Positions 49,176 to 58,223 of a stretch of DNA of 64,000 nucleotides are shown here, one piece after another. The stretch comes from Methylotenera sp. GTDB lineage: Bacteria; Pseudomonadota; Gammaproteobacteria; Burkholderiales; Methylophilaceae. The notes under the pieces are model-generated. The model was not told the origin of the DNA, made no database searches, and saw nothing but the letters and a program-made list of their open reading frames with translations. Where the stretch lies: contig NZ_JAUXOY010000017.1 in assembly GCF_030684185.1 (NCBI RefSeq), positions 62,001 through 126,000 of the forward strand, given 5' to 3'. The position numbers and the translations under genes are program-made. Within the stretch, counting starts at the first letter, position 1. Every line of letters starts with the position of its first letter.

Positions 49176-49454
49176 ATGACTCGTTCTGAATTAATTCAAA
49201 ACCTTAGAGATAAGTTCTCACATCTTACATTAGAAGATGTAAACATCAGCGTAAAAGTAATTCTTGATGAAATTTCAAACAAATTAGCTGAAGGCTCCAG
49301 GGCTGAAATTAGAGGTTTTGGTACTTTCAAGATTAACTACAAACCACCGCGTATTAGCAGAAACCCACGGACTGGGGAAAGAGTTGAAGTTCCTGAAAAA
49401 TATGTCCCTAATTTTAAAGCCGGGCATATCTTACGTGACAAAGTTAATCAGTAA
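49176..49454 (+). CDS. ihfB: Integration host factor beta subunit (IHF/HU family)
   Basis: 92 residues of the HU/IHF fold. MTRSELIQNL and AEIRGFGTFKINYKPPRISRNPRTGERVEVPEKYVPNF (key residues R-G-F-G and the proline-tipped arm R-N-P) match IHF-beta more than HU. IHF bends DNA and commonly assists sigma-54 promoters, several of which are in this window. It is not next to rpsA, the usual neighbour, so it may be a second copy. Confidence 0.85.
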   Translation: MTRSELIQNLRDKFSHLTLEDVNISVKVILDEISNKLAEGSRAEIRGFGTFKINYKPPRISRNPRTGERVEVPEKYVPNFKAGHILRDKVNQ

Positions 49455-49692
49455 GCTAAGTAAGTTTAATGTTTAAATAAACCTAAATCAGCAAACCAAC
49501 CAGCAGTTAGACTGCCAATATTTTCTTCATAACAGGCAATTTTCCAAAAAACCTCGTATACACTCGATATTCTTGCTGAATTAAGGCAACATAACGACCT
49601 AACGCATTTCTCAAAGCACTACAACTCAAATTTAGATAGAAAAAATAGCACAAGTAGCCGCACAAAAAATTCACTGGATGACTAAATATTGA

Positions 49693-49709
49693 TTCAGAAA
49701 CATTCTGAA
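49693..49709. repeat. 7-bp inverted repeat upstream of the DUF3617 gene
   Basis: TTCAGAA, 3 nt, TTCTGAA, centred 68 nt before the DUF3617 ATG; an operator-like palindrome. The rest of the 314-bp spacer 49455-49768 shows no gene or recognisable promoter. Confidence 0.4.
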
Positions 49710-49768
49710 CTTCCTTCGAATTAAGTTCTCTGAAAATTGTATGACTTCAAATTGCATCAGGAGAGTAA

Positions 49769-50290
49769 ATGTATAAATCTTTATTTGCTGTAGTTTCAAT
49801 TTCTTTATTTTTTCCAACTGCAAATTCAGCGGAAACCAATATGCGGCCGGGGTTATGGGAAATAACAACCACTTCAGACCTGCTATGGCTTGTGCCACAA
49901 ATCCCGCAAGATCAAATGGATAACTTAAAAGATATCGCCAAGGAATACGGCTTTGATATGCCACAAATTCAGAATGGCGCAGCTACGTCCAGTGCTTGCA
50001 TTACGCAGGAAATGGCAAATCAAAAAAATCCGCCTGATTTTTATCAAAATCAAATGGGGTGTACAGCTAAAAATGCCACCATTTCAGAAAACAAATATCG
50101 ACTAGATTTCTTTTGTACAAATGCACAACTGAAAGGAAATGGAACTGCAGAAGGAACTTTTGTCAGCATGGAGAGCTTTAAAGGACAAACTCAATTTAAA
50201 GGCCTTGCACAAGGTAATCCAATCAATGAAAAGGCAGATATCAGTGGTCGGTGGATTAACGCAAGCTGCGGAAATGTAAAGCCACTTTAA
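49769..50290 (+). CDS. DUF3617 exported protein
   Basis: 173 residues: signal peptide MYKSLFAVVSISLFFPTANS then a DUF3617 domain starting MRPGLWEITTTSD, with conserved cysteines in SACITQEM, MGCTAKNA, DFFCTN and ASCGNV. The family is periplasmic and uncharacterised. Strong AGGAG 6 nt before the ATG. Confidence 0.85.
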   Translation: MYKSLFAVVSISLFFPTANSAETNMRPGLWEITTTSDLLWLVPQIPQDQMDNLKDIAKEYGFDMPQIQNGAATSSACITQEMANQKNPPDFYQNQMGCTAKNATISENKYRLDFFCTNAQLKGNGTAEGTFVSMESFKGQTQFKGLAQGNPINEKADISGRWINASCGNVKPL

Positions 50291-50614
50291 CAATAGAATG
50301 TTAAAAAATTTATAGCCATTTTTTGGTTATATTGAGCTGATTCATCCATCAATAGCCTTGCCAGACAACTCACTCCATATACCGCACACTCTCGATGATT
50401 TGGTATGCGGGCATTTATTTACCGAGCGGTAGATAAACAACGAAATACGTTTCACAAAGCCTCAAACATCTATGTAGAATATAATCAGATTGTCAGTCGA
50501 CAAAATTGCGTTTAGCCCTGTATTTCCGCTTGTATAAAACTAGTTAAATAAATGTTGAATGCGTATTTTAGAGCAACCAGACTCGATTTCGAATGCACAC
50601 CTACAGCGATGCGA

Positions 50615-50620
50615 TATAAT
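50615..50620 (+). promoter_or_regulatory. Possible -10 box in the 413-bp spacer before the chorismatase gene
   Basis: TATAAT at 50615-50620, in ATGCGATATAATACAG, is the only promoter-like element seen in 50291-50703; the -35 is weak. A 14-codon frame at 50649-50693 with no marks of function follows. No other gene or terminator is evident. Confidence 0.3.
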
Positions 50621-50703
50621 ACAGTTGATTGCTAAAGAATCTTAACTCATGAATATCTGCCTAGCATCAAGCCGTATCATTTTTTTCGTCTAACGTTCAC
50701 CGA

Positions 50704-51792
50704 ATGAGTTTGCCGATATTGCCTATAAAAACCGCATACATGCCTCTTTCTGGCATTTTTCAACAGCCGCAGTCTTGGCAAGACAGCATTCTTGGTGTCA
50801 TCAGCTTTGCTGAACCTTCAACAGACAACATTACAGAGGCTGTTAAATTTCCGATTTTTCAATTGCATGCGCCTATTCTGGATGGAGCAGACGCAGCCTG
50901 TGAAATCTGGTTGAGCAACACAGATTTATCGTCAGATAAACTTTTAAGACATGGTAATAATGGTGCAATTCAATATCGTTATAGTGACGAATTTTTATTT
51001 GGCTTCATTAACTTGCCTGAGTTGGCGCCTAGTCAAAATGAGGCGGGTCAAAATATAATGAATATAGCGCCATTACAACATACTACGGAATCTGCTTACC
51101 GTCAGATATTTGCGCTAATGGATGAACTGGATTATCCGTACATTTGCCGCTTCTGGAATTACATGGCAGACATCAATGGCCTTGACCATGGACTGGAGCG
51201 CTATCGCCAGTTTAATGTAGGCCGTAAAGATGCTTTTCTGGCTTGTGACCGTGAAGTGGCTAGTAAATTACCAGCCGCTTGCGCACTGGGCCTAGCAGAC
51301 GGGCCGCTATCCATCGCTTTCCTGCTTGGACGTAAAGCGCCGGTCGCCATTGAAAATCCACGTCAGATCAGTGCATATGAATACCCTGAAGAATACGGCC
51401 CGCGAACGCCGAGTTTTTCCCGTGCGACTTTGCTGCACGCTGAACTAGAAGATCTCTTGCTGATATCAGGTACAGCCAGTATTGTTGGCCATCAGACACT
51501 GCATCCGTCAGACGTGGTGGCACAAACCAGGGAAACACTGGTAAATCTGGATGCTGTGATTGCTGAGGCCAATCGTATACTTGGTGAGCAGAAGTTTGAT
51601 GTGCAAAATATTTTTTTCAGAGTATATATCCGCCATGCTGCAGACCTATTATTGGTGCGTAATGAAATGCAGCGTACTCTGGGTGACACAATTGAAGCTG
51701 TTTTCATTCAAGCCGATATCTGCCGCCGTGAGTTGCTGATGGAAATTGAAGCGACTGCCTGGTATAAATCGGAACTCTCATGTGTAAAATAA
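50704..51792 (+). CDS. xanB2: Chorismatase-family enzyme (XanB2-like hydroxybenzoate synthase)
   Basis: 362 residues resembling FkbO/Hyg5/XanB2 chorismate hydrolases, with YICRFWNYMADINGL, YRQFNVGRKDAFL, RQISAYEYPEEYGPRTPSFSRA and the end region IFFRVYIRHAADL. XanB2 converts chorismate to 3- and 4-hydroxybenzoate; 3-hydroxybenzoate primes aryl-polyene (xanthomonadin) synthesis. It leads a plus-strand trio convergent with the polyketide-type operon, supporting this role. Confidence 0.8.
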   Translation: MSLPILPIKTAYMPLSGIFQQPQSWQDSILGVISFAEPSTDNITEAVKFPIFQLHAPILDGADAACEIWLSNTDLSSDKLLRHGNNGAIQYRYSDEFLFGFINLPELAPSQNEAGQNIMNIAPLQHTTESAYRQIFALMDELDYPYICRFWNYMADINGLDHGLERYRQFNVGRKDAFLACDREVASKLPAACALGLADGPLSIAFLLGRKAPVAIENPRQISAYEYPEEYGPRTPSFSRATLLHAELEDLLLISGTASIVGHQTLHPSDVVAQTRETLVNLDAVIAEANRILGEQKFDVQNIFFRVYIRHAADLLLVRNEMQRTLGDTIEAVFIQADICRRELLMEIEATAWYKSELSCVK

Positions 51793-52634
51793 GGCTGCAA
51801 TCTATCATGAAATTATTACTCATGGGTTATGATTATCTTGTCTTGTACCTTGGATTGCTGTGGCTGGGCTTACTCACCTTGGGCTGGACGTTGGTGGCTG
51901 TTCCCCTTTATCCATTATTGCCAGCACGCTACGCCATGCATTTAGGCCGTTATGCCATCATGACTTTGTTTAGAACCTATATTGCCAGTTTAAGTGTTTC
52001 ACGTCGTTGCAGTTTTGATTTAACAGAGTTGGATGCATTACGGAACGAAGCTCCGCTAATCATTGCGCCTAATCACCCTAGCCTGCTGGACGCAGTGATG
52101 ATTATTTCCCGTTTGCCTAATGTAGCTTGCGTCATGAAGTCAGAATTAATGAATAATATTTTTCTTGGTGCTGGTGCGCGACTGGCGCGTTATATTCGCA
52201 ATGAACCGGTACGGCAGATGGTACTTCAGGCCAGTGAAGATTTTAAAACCGGTAGCCACCTGCTCTTGTTCCCGGAAGGAACCCGCACTACGCGTCAGCC
52301 CATAAACGCCCTGAAAGGCAGTATTGCCTTGATCGCCATGCAAGCGCAAGTACCCGTGCAAGCCGTATTGATAGAAACTAATTCACCTTACCTGAGTAAA
52401 GGCTGGCCTTTATTCCGCAAGCCCACTATGCCTGTCAGCTACAAGATAAGATTAGGCAAACGCTTCGACCCGCCTGAAAATGCCCACCGCTTTATGGAAG
52501 AACTAGAATGCTATTTTTCCGAGATACTAAAGCCTACATTGCAACCAGTCCCTGCTCAAGGCTCATTATTTCCGATGCCTACGCAAAATGTAGCCATACT
52601 TGGCTTTAACCCACATGGAACGCCTTTGTTATGA
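51780..52634 (+). CDS. Lysophospholipid acyltransferase-like protein (PlsC family)
   Basis: 284 residues with N-terminal membrane helices and the acyltransferase motifs NHPSLLDAV (HxxxxD) and FPEGTRT. In aryl-polyene loci such enzymes attach the polyene to a lipid or carrier. The ATG at 51780 overlaps the chorismatase end by 13 nt with GGAA upstream; ATG 51807 is an alternative. Confidence 0.85.
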   Translation: MCKIRLQSIMKLLLMGYDYLVLYLGLLWLGLLTLGWTLVAVPLYPLLPARYAMHLGRYAIMTLFRTYIASLSVSRRCSFDLTELDALRNEAPLIIAPNHPSLLDAVMIISRLPNVACVMKSELMNNIFLGAGARLARYIRNEPVRQMVLQASEDFKTGSHLLLFPEGTRTTRQPINALKGSIALIAMQAQVPVQAVLIETNSPYLSKGWPLFRKPTMPVSYKIRLGKRFDPPENAHRFMEELECYFSEILKPTLQPVPAQGSLFPMPTQNVAILGFNPHGTPLL

Positions 52635-53404
52635 TTACTGCTTCTACCAGCCATATCGTTCTTATTCCCAGTTACAATCCAGGCCCTAAAGTGTATGACA
52701 CGGTACGCGCAGCGCGCCAGCACTGGAAACCGGTATGGGTGGTGATTGACGGTAGCACCGATGGCTCGGAAGTGGCTTTACAAGCCATGGCAGCCGAAGA
52801 TTCAGGCTTGCGCATCATCCATTTACCACGCAACAAGGGTAAAGGCGCGGCCGTCTTGCATGGATTAAATCTGGCCGCCGCTGAGGGCTACACGCATGCG
52901 TTGACTATGGATTCAGACGGACAACATCCCCCAGAGTTAATCCCAGTTTTTATGGCTGAGTCAATCAGGCAGCCAAACGCTATGGTGCTGGGCATGCCGA
53001 TATTTGATGCCAGCGCACCAAACCTGCGTGTACAGGGTCGAAAAATATCTAACTGGTGGGCTAACCTGGAAACCTTATGGGCTGGTATTGGCGACTCTTT
53101 GTTTGGTTTTCGCGTTTACCCGATTGACCCGTTAAGAAAAGTCATGCGTTACCAACCATGGATGCGCCATTTTGATTTTGATCCGGAGGCCGCAGTCAGG
53201 CTAAGCTGGCACGGGGTCAAAGTGGTGAATCTGCCTGCACCGGTGCGTTATTTCAGGGCCGATGAAGGTGGCGTTTCGCATTTTCGCTACCTGCGCGACA
53301 ACATATTACTCACCTGGATGTATACGAGGTTATTTTGCGGCTTCGTGCTGCGCTTGCCTGTGCTGTTGACGCGACGTTTATTGGGCGTGTTTAAAAGTCA
53401 GTAA
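52631..53404 (+). CDS. Family 2 glycosyltransferase
   Basis: 257 residues of a GT-A fold: LIPSYNPGPKVYDTV, VIDGSTDGSE and the metal-binding ALTMDSDGQHPPEL (DxD). Related to polyprenol-phosphate sugar transferases and to glycosyltransferases of aryl-polyene clusters. It overlaps the acyltransferase by 4 nt and ends 8 nt from the convergent FabG-like gene. Confidence 0.85.
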   Translation: MITASTSHIVLIPSYNPGPKVYDTVRAARQHWKPVWVVIDGSTDGSEVALQAMAAEDSGLRIIHLPRNKGKGAAVLHGLNLAAAEGYTHALTMDSDGQHPPELIPVFMAESIRQPNAMVLGMPIFDASAPNLRVQGRKISNWWANLETLWAGIGDSLFGFRVYPIDPLRKVMRYQPWMRHFDFDPEAAVRLSWHGVKVVNLPAPVRYFRADEGGVSHFRYLRDNILLTWMYTRLFCGFVLRLPVLLTRRLLGVFKSQ

Positions 53405-53412
53405 TGACTAAG

Positions 53413-54132
53413 TTAAATCATACCGCCATTGATTGAGATAATCTGCCCCGTGATATAAGCGGATTGAGTGGAAGCAAGAAAGCTAACCAGATCAGCCACT
53501 TCAGTCGGCGTGCCAGCGCGTTTCATGGGCACCATATTGGCGATAGTCTGCGCATCAAATACGGACTCACTCATAGCCGTATCAATAATTCCCGGGGCTA
53601 CGGCATTAACAGTGATGCCCCTGCTGGCAACTTCCTGCGATAGCGATTTAGTGGCTGCATTCAACGCTCCCTTTGCAGCAGAATAATTAGTCTGGCCACG
53701 ATTGCCAGTGATACTGGCGATGGAGGATATATTGATGATACGTCCCCAGCGACTGCGTATCATCGGCATCATCAGCGGCTGGGTGACGTTGAAAAATCCA
53801 TTTACAGATACGTCGATGACGCGATGCCACTGATCTGGGCGCATACCGGGGAATACCGCATCATCATGAATGCCGGCATTGTTGACTAGAATCTGGATAG
53901 GCTCATCTTCCACCAGCGGGCCAAGTATAGCGCTCACAGCGGCGCTATCGGTGACATCAAATTGCAACGCCTCGGCACTGCCACCAGCCGCACAGATTTC
54001 TGCAACCAACTGCTGCGCCACTGCTATACCCTGGTTAGCGTGGATATAGACATGGCAGCCATCGGCGGCAAGGCGACGGCTAATGGCAGCACCTATGCCG
54101 CCGCTACCACCTGTGACTAAAGCTCTTTTCAT
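53413..54132 (-). CDS. 3-oxoacyl-ACP reductase (FabG-like SDR)
   Basis: 239 residues of the classical SDR family: TGGSGGIGAAISRRL, NNAG, the Ser (INISSIAS) and YSAAKGALNAATKSL with the Tyr-x3-Lys pair. In the polyene pathway it reduces the beta-keto group each elongation cycle with NADPH. Last gene of the operon, overlapping the dehydratase by 4 nt. Confidence 0.92.
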   Translation of the reverse strand: MKRALVTGGSGGIGAAISRRLAADGCHVYIHANQGIAVAQQLVAEICAAGGSAEALQFDVTDSAAVSAILGPLVEDEPIQILVNNAGIHDDAVFPGMRPDQWHRVIDVSVNGFFNVTQPLMMPMIRSRWGRIINISSIASITGNRGQTNYSAAKGALNAATKSLSQEVASRGITVNAVAPGIIDTAMSESVFDAQTIANMVPMKRAGTPTEVADLVSFLASTQSAYITGQIISINGGMI

Positions 54133-54632
54133 GTGTTTTTTCCTAAGTTAACTGCCAATGCATCCGCATTCAATACCACGGCGGCGCGCCCTTCCAGCAA
54201 AAGTTTGTCGTCAGCGCGAACATTAAACTGATACAGAATATTGTTTTCGCTACTCATAATGCAACTGGCAGTTATCAGCAAATCCGCCTGAATGTCATCC
54301 AGTCGCGTCACTGCCATCGTTACTCCGCGCACACTGACCAGATAGCCCACACGCGGCCTAGCGATATTCTCAGGAGCCAGTAAGGCACCATGCACCGCCA
54401 TGGCCTGTGCGGCGTATTCAATGCCGCAGGCGATTCCTAGCTGGCCGTGAGCGCGCAAAGGATTATCAATAGCATGATGACTGCTGGCGCGGCATACAAT
54501 TTTTTCTTGATCCCAGGTTTCTACTTTGTCTAGCAGGCACATGCTACCTTGATGCGGAATATGGGCTGCAATCCATTTATGGTCTAGATGAGCATGATTC
54601 AGTCGGGCGTCATGAAACTCCTTATCTAGCAT
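54129..54632 (-). CDS. Hotdog-fold 3-hydroxyacyl-ACP dehydratase-like protein (ApeP-like)
   Basis: 167 residues with the hotdog pattern AAHIPHQGSMCLLDKVE and ACGIEYAAQAMAVHG, as in aryl-polyene dehydratases ApeP. It would remove water to form each conjugated double bond. Overlaps the chain-length-factor gene by 7 nt. Confidence 0.8.
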   Translation of the reverse strand: MLDKEFHDARLNHAHLDHKWIAAHIPHQGSMCLLDKVETWDQEKIVCRASSHHAIDNPLRAHGQLGIACGIEYAAQAMAVHGALLAPENIARPRVGYLVSVRGVTMAVTRLDDIQADLLITASCIMSSENNILYQFNVRADDKLLLEGRAAVVLNADALAVNLGKNT

Positions 54633-55426
54633 GGGCTGACCTCTATAGCCAAGCGTGTGTTATCAAGATAATCCAGCACCACTCGACGGTTTTTCTGCTG
54701 GGCGATTGCCTGCAACAAGGGTAAACCGCGCGCGACAGGAATCGCTATGCGCAAGCTTTCCAGTGCTGCATCCTGAAATTTGCAGGCATCGTCATGAGTG
54801 ATGCTGACCTTGATCTGGGCGATGGTTTGCGGATTTTGTTGTGGTGCGAGTACCAGTGCGATACCAAGATTATCGGGGATAGATCGCAGGCTGAACATAG
54901 GTTCCGGGTACGGCGTATCACTCGCCATTAAAATGCAACGGCTACCCTCAACCACCACTTGTGTCATTGCATCCAGTAACCCTGCCCCAAAGCTGGCGTC
55001 AAAGGCACATAGTACCGACGAGCTAGCCATGGCGCCAGTGGCAATGCTCCAGTAACCAGCCGCCGCATTATGCACGGAATTATGAAAACGCGTAGGAGAA
55101 ATTTGCCTGTCATCTGATGCCAGCATTTCACAGATAGTATGGCAATTAAGTCCATCACCGTTAGAAAACGAAAATACGCTGGGCAAACTTGCCGCCTCCA
55201 AGCCAGCGGCCGCAATCGCCTCCAGCGAGGTTGCCAGCGTCAGCTTGACAATATCACTGGCGCGTCTTCGTTCTGCCGCTGGTAACAACTCTGGGGTGGG
55301 TATCACGGTTTTTAATGATAAGTAAGGCTGCTCGCCAGTCAGTATCTCAAGCGTACTGGGCCAGTTAGTGAGCCCTGGACCTAATATGCCAATACCTTCG
55401 ATATAGGCAGTCAGTTGGATTGTCAT
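54626..55426 (-). CDS. Ketosynthase-like chain length factor (ApeC-like)
   Basis: About 266 residues starting MTIQLTAYIEGIGILGPG, a truncated ketoacyl synthase fold (ASDIVKLTLATSLEAIAAAG, HNSVHNAAAGYWSIATGA) without the catalytic cysteine (CAFDASFGAGL instead of ACSSS). Such proteins pair with an active ketosynthase to control chain length. ATG 55426 overlaps the ketosynthase stop as ATGA; a longer frame to 55486 is less likely. Confidence 0.8.
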   Translation of the reverse strand: MTIQLTAYIEGIGILGPGLTNWPSTLEILTGEQPYLSLKTVIPTPELLPAAERRRASDIVKLTLATSLEAIAAAGLEAASLPSVFSFSNGDGLNCHTICEMLASDDRQISPTRFHNSVHNAAAGYWSIATGAMASSSVLCAFDASFGAGLLDAMTQVVVEGSRCILMASDTPYPEPMFSLRSIPDNLGIALVLAPQQNPQTIAQIKVSITHDDACKFQDAALESLRIAIPVARGLPLLQAIAQQKNRRVVLDYLDNTRLAIEVSPC

Positions 55427-56649
55427 TGATTTGATTCCCCATCTGGTTGCTGACCAACTTGAGCCAAGCCAAAAATTAAACTGCAATTGGTGCCGCCGAA
55501 TCCAAAAGAATTACTCATCACGCGTGCAAGCGCTTGGCTGCGATTTTCCAGTTGATAATTCAGTTCGAGTAGCGGGTCTACCTCATGCGTATTTAGGCCG
55601 CCCGGTATAAATCCATGTTGCAGAGCAAGTGCGCAAATCACCGTTTCAACCGCGCCTGCAGCACCCAAAGTATGGCCTGTGGCACCCTTGGTGGAACTGC
55701 ACAGGATGTCGTGACCAAACACAGCTGTGACGCCTTTAGCCTCTGCTGCATCATTGCTTGGCGTGGCCGTACCGTGCAGGTTAATGTAATCAATATCGGT
55801 CGGGGCTAGACCAGCGCTATGCAGCGCCTCTTGCATCGCTATGCGCGCGCCTAGCCCCTCCGGATGGGGTGATGACATGTGATAGGCATCGCTGGACTCG
55901 CCGATGCCCAGCAACAGTACTGCACGTGTATTATCATTTGCGGATGGACGCTCAAGCAGTGCAAATGCTGCGGCCTCACCAATCGAGATGCCATCGCGCT
56001 CAACATCACAGGGGCGACAGGCTTGCGTAGAAAGCAAGCCTAGTGAAGCGAAACCGTAAAGCGTAGTCAGGCATAAGGTATCCACCCCACCGACTACTGC
56101 TGCATCTATCAATCCAGCTTCTATCATGCGTCGTGCCACACTAAATACCTTGGCGCTGGAGGAACATGCTGACGACACCACAACGGCAGGGCCGCTGAGA
56201 GCGAAATATTGACGTGTAAAATCTGTAACCGAGTAGGTGTTCTGCGTCTTGCTATAGTTTAAACCTGCAGGCAATGCGCCAGTCACTGGGTCACGCTCCC
56301 GGAAGGCTAGCTCGGTTTCCAGTATTCCCGAGGTGCTGGTGCCCAGGAAAACACCAACACGTTCGCGCCCATACCTTTCTGCCGCAGTATTGACGGCATC
56401 GGCAAAGCCATCCTGTTCCAACCCCAACTGCGCCAGACGATTGTTGCGGCAATTATAGTCAGCCATGCCGGCAGCCATTTTCACATCATCCACGCCTTCA
56501 ACCTCACCAATAAAGGTTGGCAGGTTTACCGTTTCGAAGTCACAGGGCTTGAGCGCTTGCCGGCCGTGACGCAAGGCATCCAAGGTCTGTTGCAGGCCAC
56601 GCCCGAGGCAGCTTGTGGCAGTGAAATGTGAAAGTAATAGCGGTTTCAA
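55423..56649 (-). CDS. Beta-ketoacyl-ACP synthase (FabF-like)
   Basis: 408 residues with the Cys in VVVSSACSSSAKVFS, His in INLHGTATPSNDAAE and KGATGHTLGAAGAVE, and the C-terminal SNSFGFGGTNCSLIFG. Condenses malonyl-ACP with the growing aryl polyene. Translationally coupled to the chain length factor. Confidence 0.92.
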   Translation of the reverse strand: MKPLLLSHFTATSCLGRGLQQTLDALRHGRQALKPCDFETVNLPTFIGEVEGVDDVKMAAGMADYNCRNNRLAQLGLEQDGFADAVNTAAERYGRERVGVFLGTSTSGILETELAFRERDPVTGALPAGLNYSKTQNTYSVTDFTRQYFALSGPAVVVSSACSSSAKVFSVARRMIEAGLIDAAVVGGVDTLCLTTLYGFASLGLLSTQACRPCDVERDGISIGEAAAFALLERPSANDNTRAVLLLGIGESSDAYHMSSPHPEGLGARIAMQEALHSAGLAPTDIDYINLHGTATPSNDAAEAKGVTAVFGHDILCSSTKGATGHTLGAAGAVETVICALALQHGFIPGGLNTHEVDPLLELNYQLENRSQALARVMSNSFGFGGTNCSLIFGLAQVGQQPDGESNQ

Positions 56650-56740
56650 GGAAAAATTCTAGGCTTTCTGTGCATGATAATGATTTGGGCGCTATCTTTT
56701 ATATATAGCCGCAAGTTAAATTATATATTGTAATCCGTAT

Positions 56741-57553
56741 TCATAACGCTGCTTCCTGTAAGGTGACCAAATGCAGATTTGCCTTATTGGCAGCATCCAG
56801 CAAAGACGGCAGAACCTCTACAATAATAGGGATATTTTCTTTCGTAAGTGCAGCATTACCATCGTGCAGCAATAAAATAGCGCCGGGGCTTAGCCTGGAT
56901 AATAGTTTGTTTTTGACTTTTTCTGCATCTTTCTCCTGGGTATCAAAACCGCGTACTGTCCAGCTGGTGAGGCGCAAGCCTAAATGACTCAGCACTGGTT
57001 GCAAAAACGGATTACGCAAACCAGCCGGGGCACGGAAAAACTTAGGGTAAATACCCGTGATGCTGAAAATAGTCTCCTGTGCGGCCTGAATCTCACGCGC
57101 AAAACCACCCATGCCTAGAAGTGAAAAGTAATGCCTATGATGTTGGCTATGGTTCTCTATCGAGTGACCACGACGTACAATTTCACGGCATAGCTCAGGG
57201 TGCTGCTGTACCCTGTCGCCTATACAAAAGAAAGTGGCTTTAGCATGAAAACGGTCTAGTAAATCCAGTACTTGCGGCGTCACCATGGGATCGGGGCCGT
57301 CATCTATGGTCAAAGCAATTTCATTGCGGTCGGCGGCAGCTGTTGGTAACCGTGTCCAGTTTGGACCCAGCCAGTTGCTACGTGGCCATAGGCCGACAGC
57401 TGAAATCAGCAGATGAGTGCTAATTAGTACAGCCAGCGCCCATGGCCAAAGGTCGGGTGCAACAATTAGACTGATTAATACCAGTACATGCAACATAACG
57501 GATAGCTTGATAAATAAAGTAGGACGCCAATGCGCTTGCTTGATGTCAGTCAT
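56741..57553 (-). CDS. Polysaccharide deacetylase-like (NodB) membrane protein
   Basis: About 270 residues: N-terminal membrane helices (LFIKLSVMLHVLVLISLIV and the next segment), then a NodB domain with IALTIDDGPDPM (catalytic Asp), ATFFCIGDRVQQHPE and SIENHSQHHRHY (zinc His). ATG 57553 overlaps the hydrolase stop in ATGACTGA. A deacetylase in a polyene locus is atypical; the substrate may be the glycosyl head group. Confidence 0.8.
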   Translation of the reverse strand: MTDIKQAHWRPTLFIKLSVMLHVLVLISLIVAPDLWPWALAVLISTHLLISAVGLWPRSNWLGPNWTRLPTAAADRNEIALTIDDGPDPMVTPQVLDLLDRFHAKATFFCIGDRVQQHPELCREIVRRGHSIENHSQHHRHYFSLLGMGGFAREIQAAQETIFSITGIYPKFFRAPAGLRNPFLQPVLSHLGLRLTSWTVRGFDTQEKDAEKVKNKLLSRLSPGAILLLHDGNAALTKENIPIIVEVLPSLLDAANKANLHLVTLQEAAL

Positions 57554-58223
57554 GGCTGTTTTTACCGAATCGTTTATCAAGAAAGTGATGCCATAACTGC
57601 TGCCACACTGGCCAGACATGATCGCCGGGGATTTTATCGACGCGGGTTGCGGGCAATATCTGCGCTATCATCAAATGACTTTCCGCAAAGCGGTCATCCT
57701 CGCCGTAGCTTAAATGTACTTCAATCGGGCTCACTTCAGTCTCCGCAGCGTTAACATGCGTTTTAAGCCAATGCCAATTAAGACGCTCAATATCTTCATC
57801 GGGAATAGCATCCGGTGCCCATGCCTGAAGGCCGCCGGCGTAAGCTATTTCGCCCGTGGTCATGCGGTTGCCGGGATACGGAGCTAACAATAACAGCCCT
57901 GCCAGCTGCTCAGGATAACTGCCGGCATAGGCCATTGCCACGTAACCGCCAATTGAAATACCGGCGAGCCAGATGTTTTGATAGCCTGCCGCAATCGCGG
58001 GTTGTATCAGGGAACTATAAATTTCTGACAATGCACTTTGATCGGCGATATGGCTGAATGACAATTCCGCCATGATTAAATCGATGCCTAGCTGACGCTG
58101 GCGTACCGCCTGCACGAAGCCTTCTTTAATGAAGTCTTCCGGCTGCTGATAAGCGCCCGGCAGCAATATCACCAATGTATCGGCATATTGCCCAGGCTTT
58201 GCCAAATCAGTGAGATGGCGCAT
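57546..58223 (-). CDS. Alpha/beta hydrolase
   Basis: 225 residues with the nucleophile elbow WLAGISIGGYVAMAYAG (Ser), the acid in YGEDDRFAESH and the His in IPGDHVWPVW. Could act as thioesterase releasing or transferring the polyene. Starts exactly at the MMPL gene end (58223). Confidence 0.82.
   Translation of the reverse strand: MRHLTDLAKPGQYADTLVILLPGAYQQPEDFIKEGFVQAVRQRQLGIDLIMAELSFSHIADQSALSEIYSSLIQPAIAAGYQNIWLAGISIGGYVAMAYAGSYPEQLAGLLLLAPYPGNRMTTGEIAYAGGLQAWAPDAIPDEDIERLNWHWLKTHVNAAETEVSPIEVHLSYGEDDRFAESHLMIAQILPATRVDKIPGDHVWPVWQQLWHHFLDKRFGKNSHD

Noticed and set aside
50649-50693. 14-codon leader peptide before the chorismatase gene
   Set aside because: No ribosome binding site, codon run or attenuator structure supports it.
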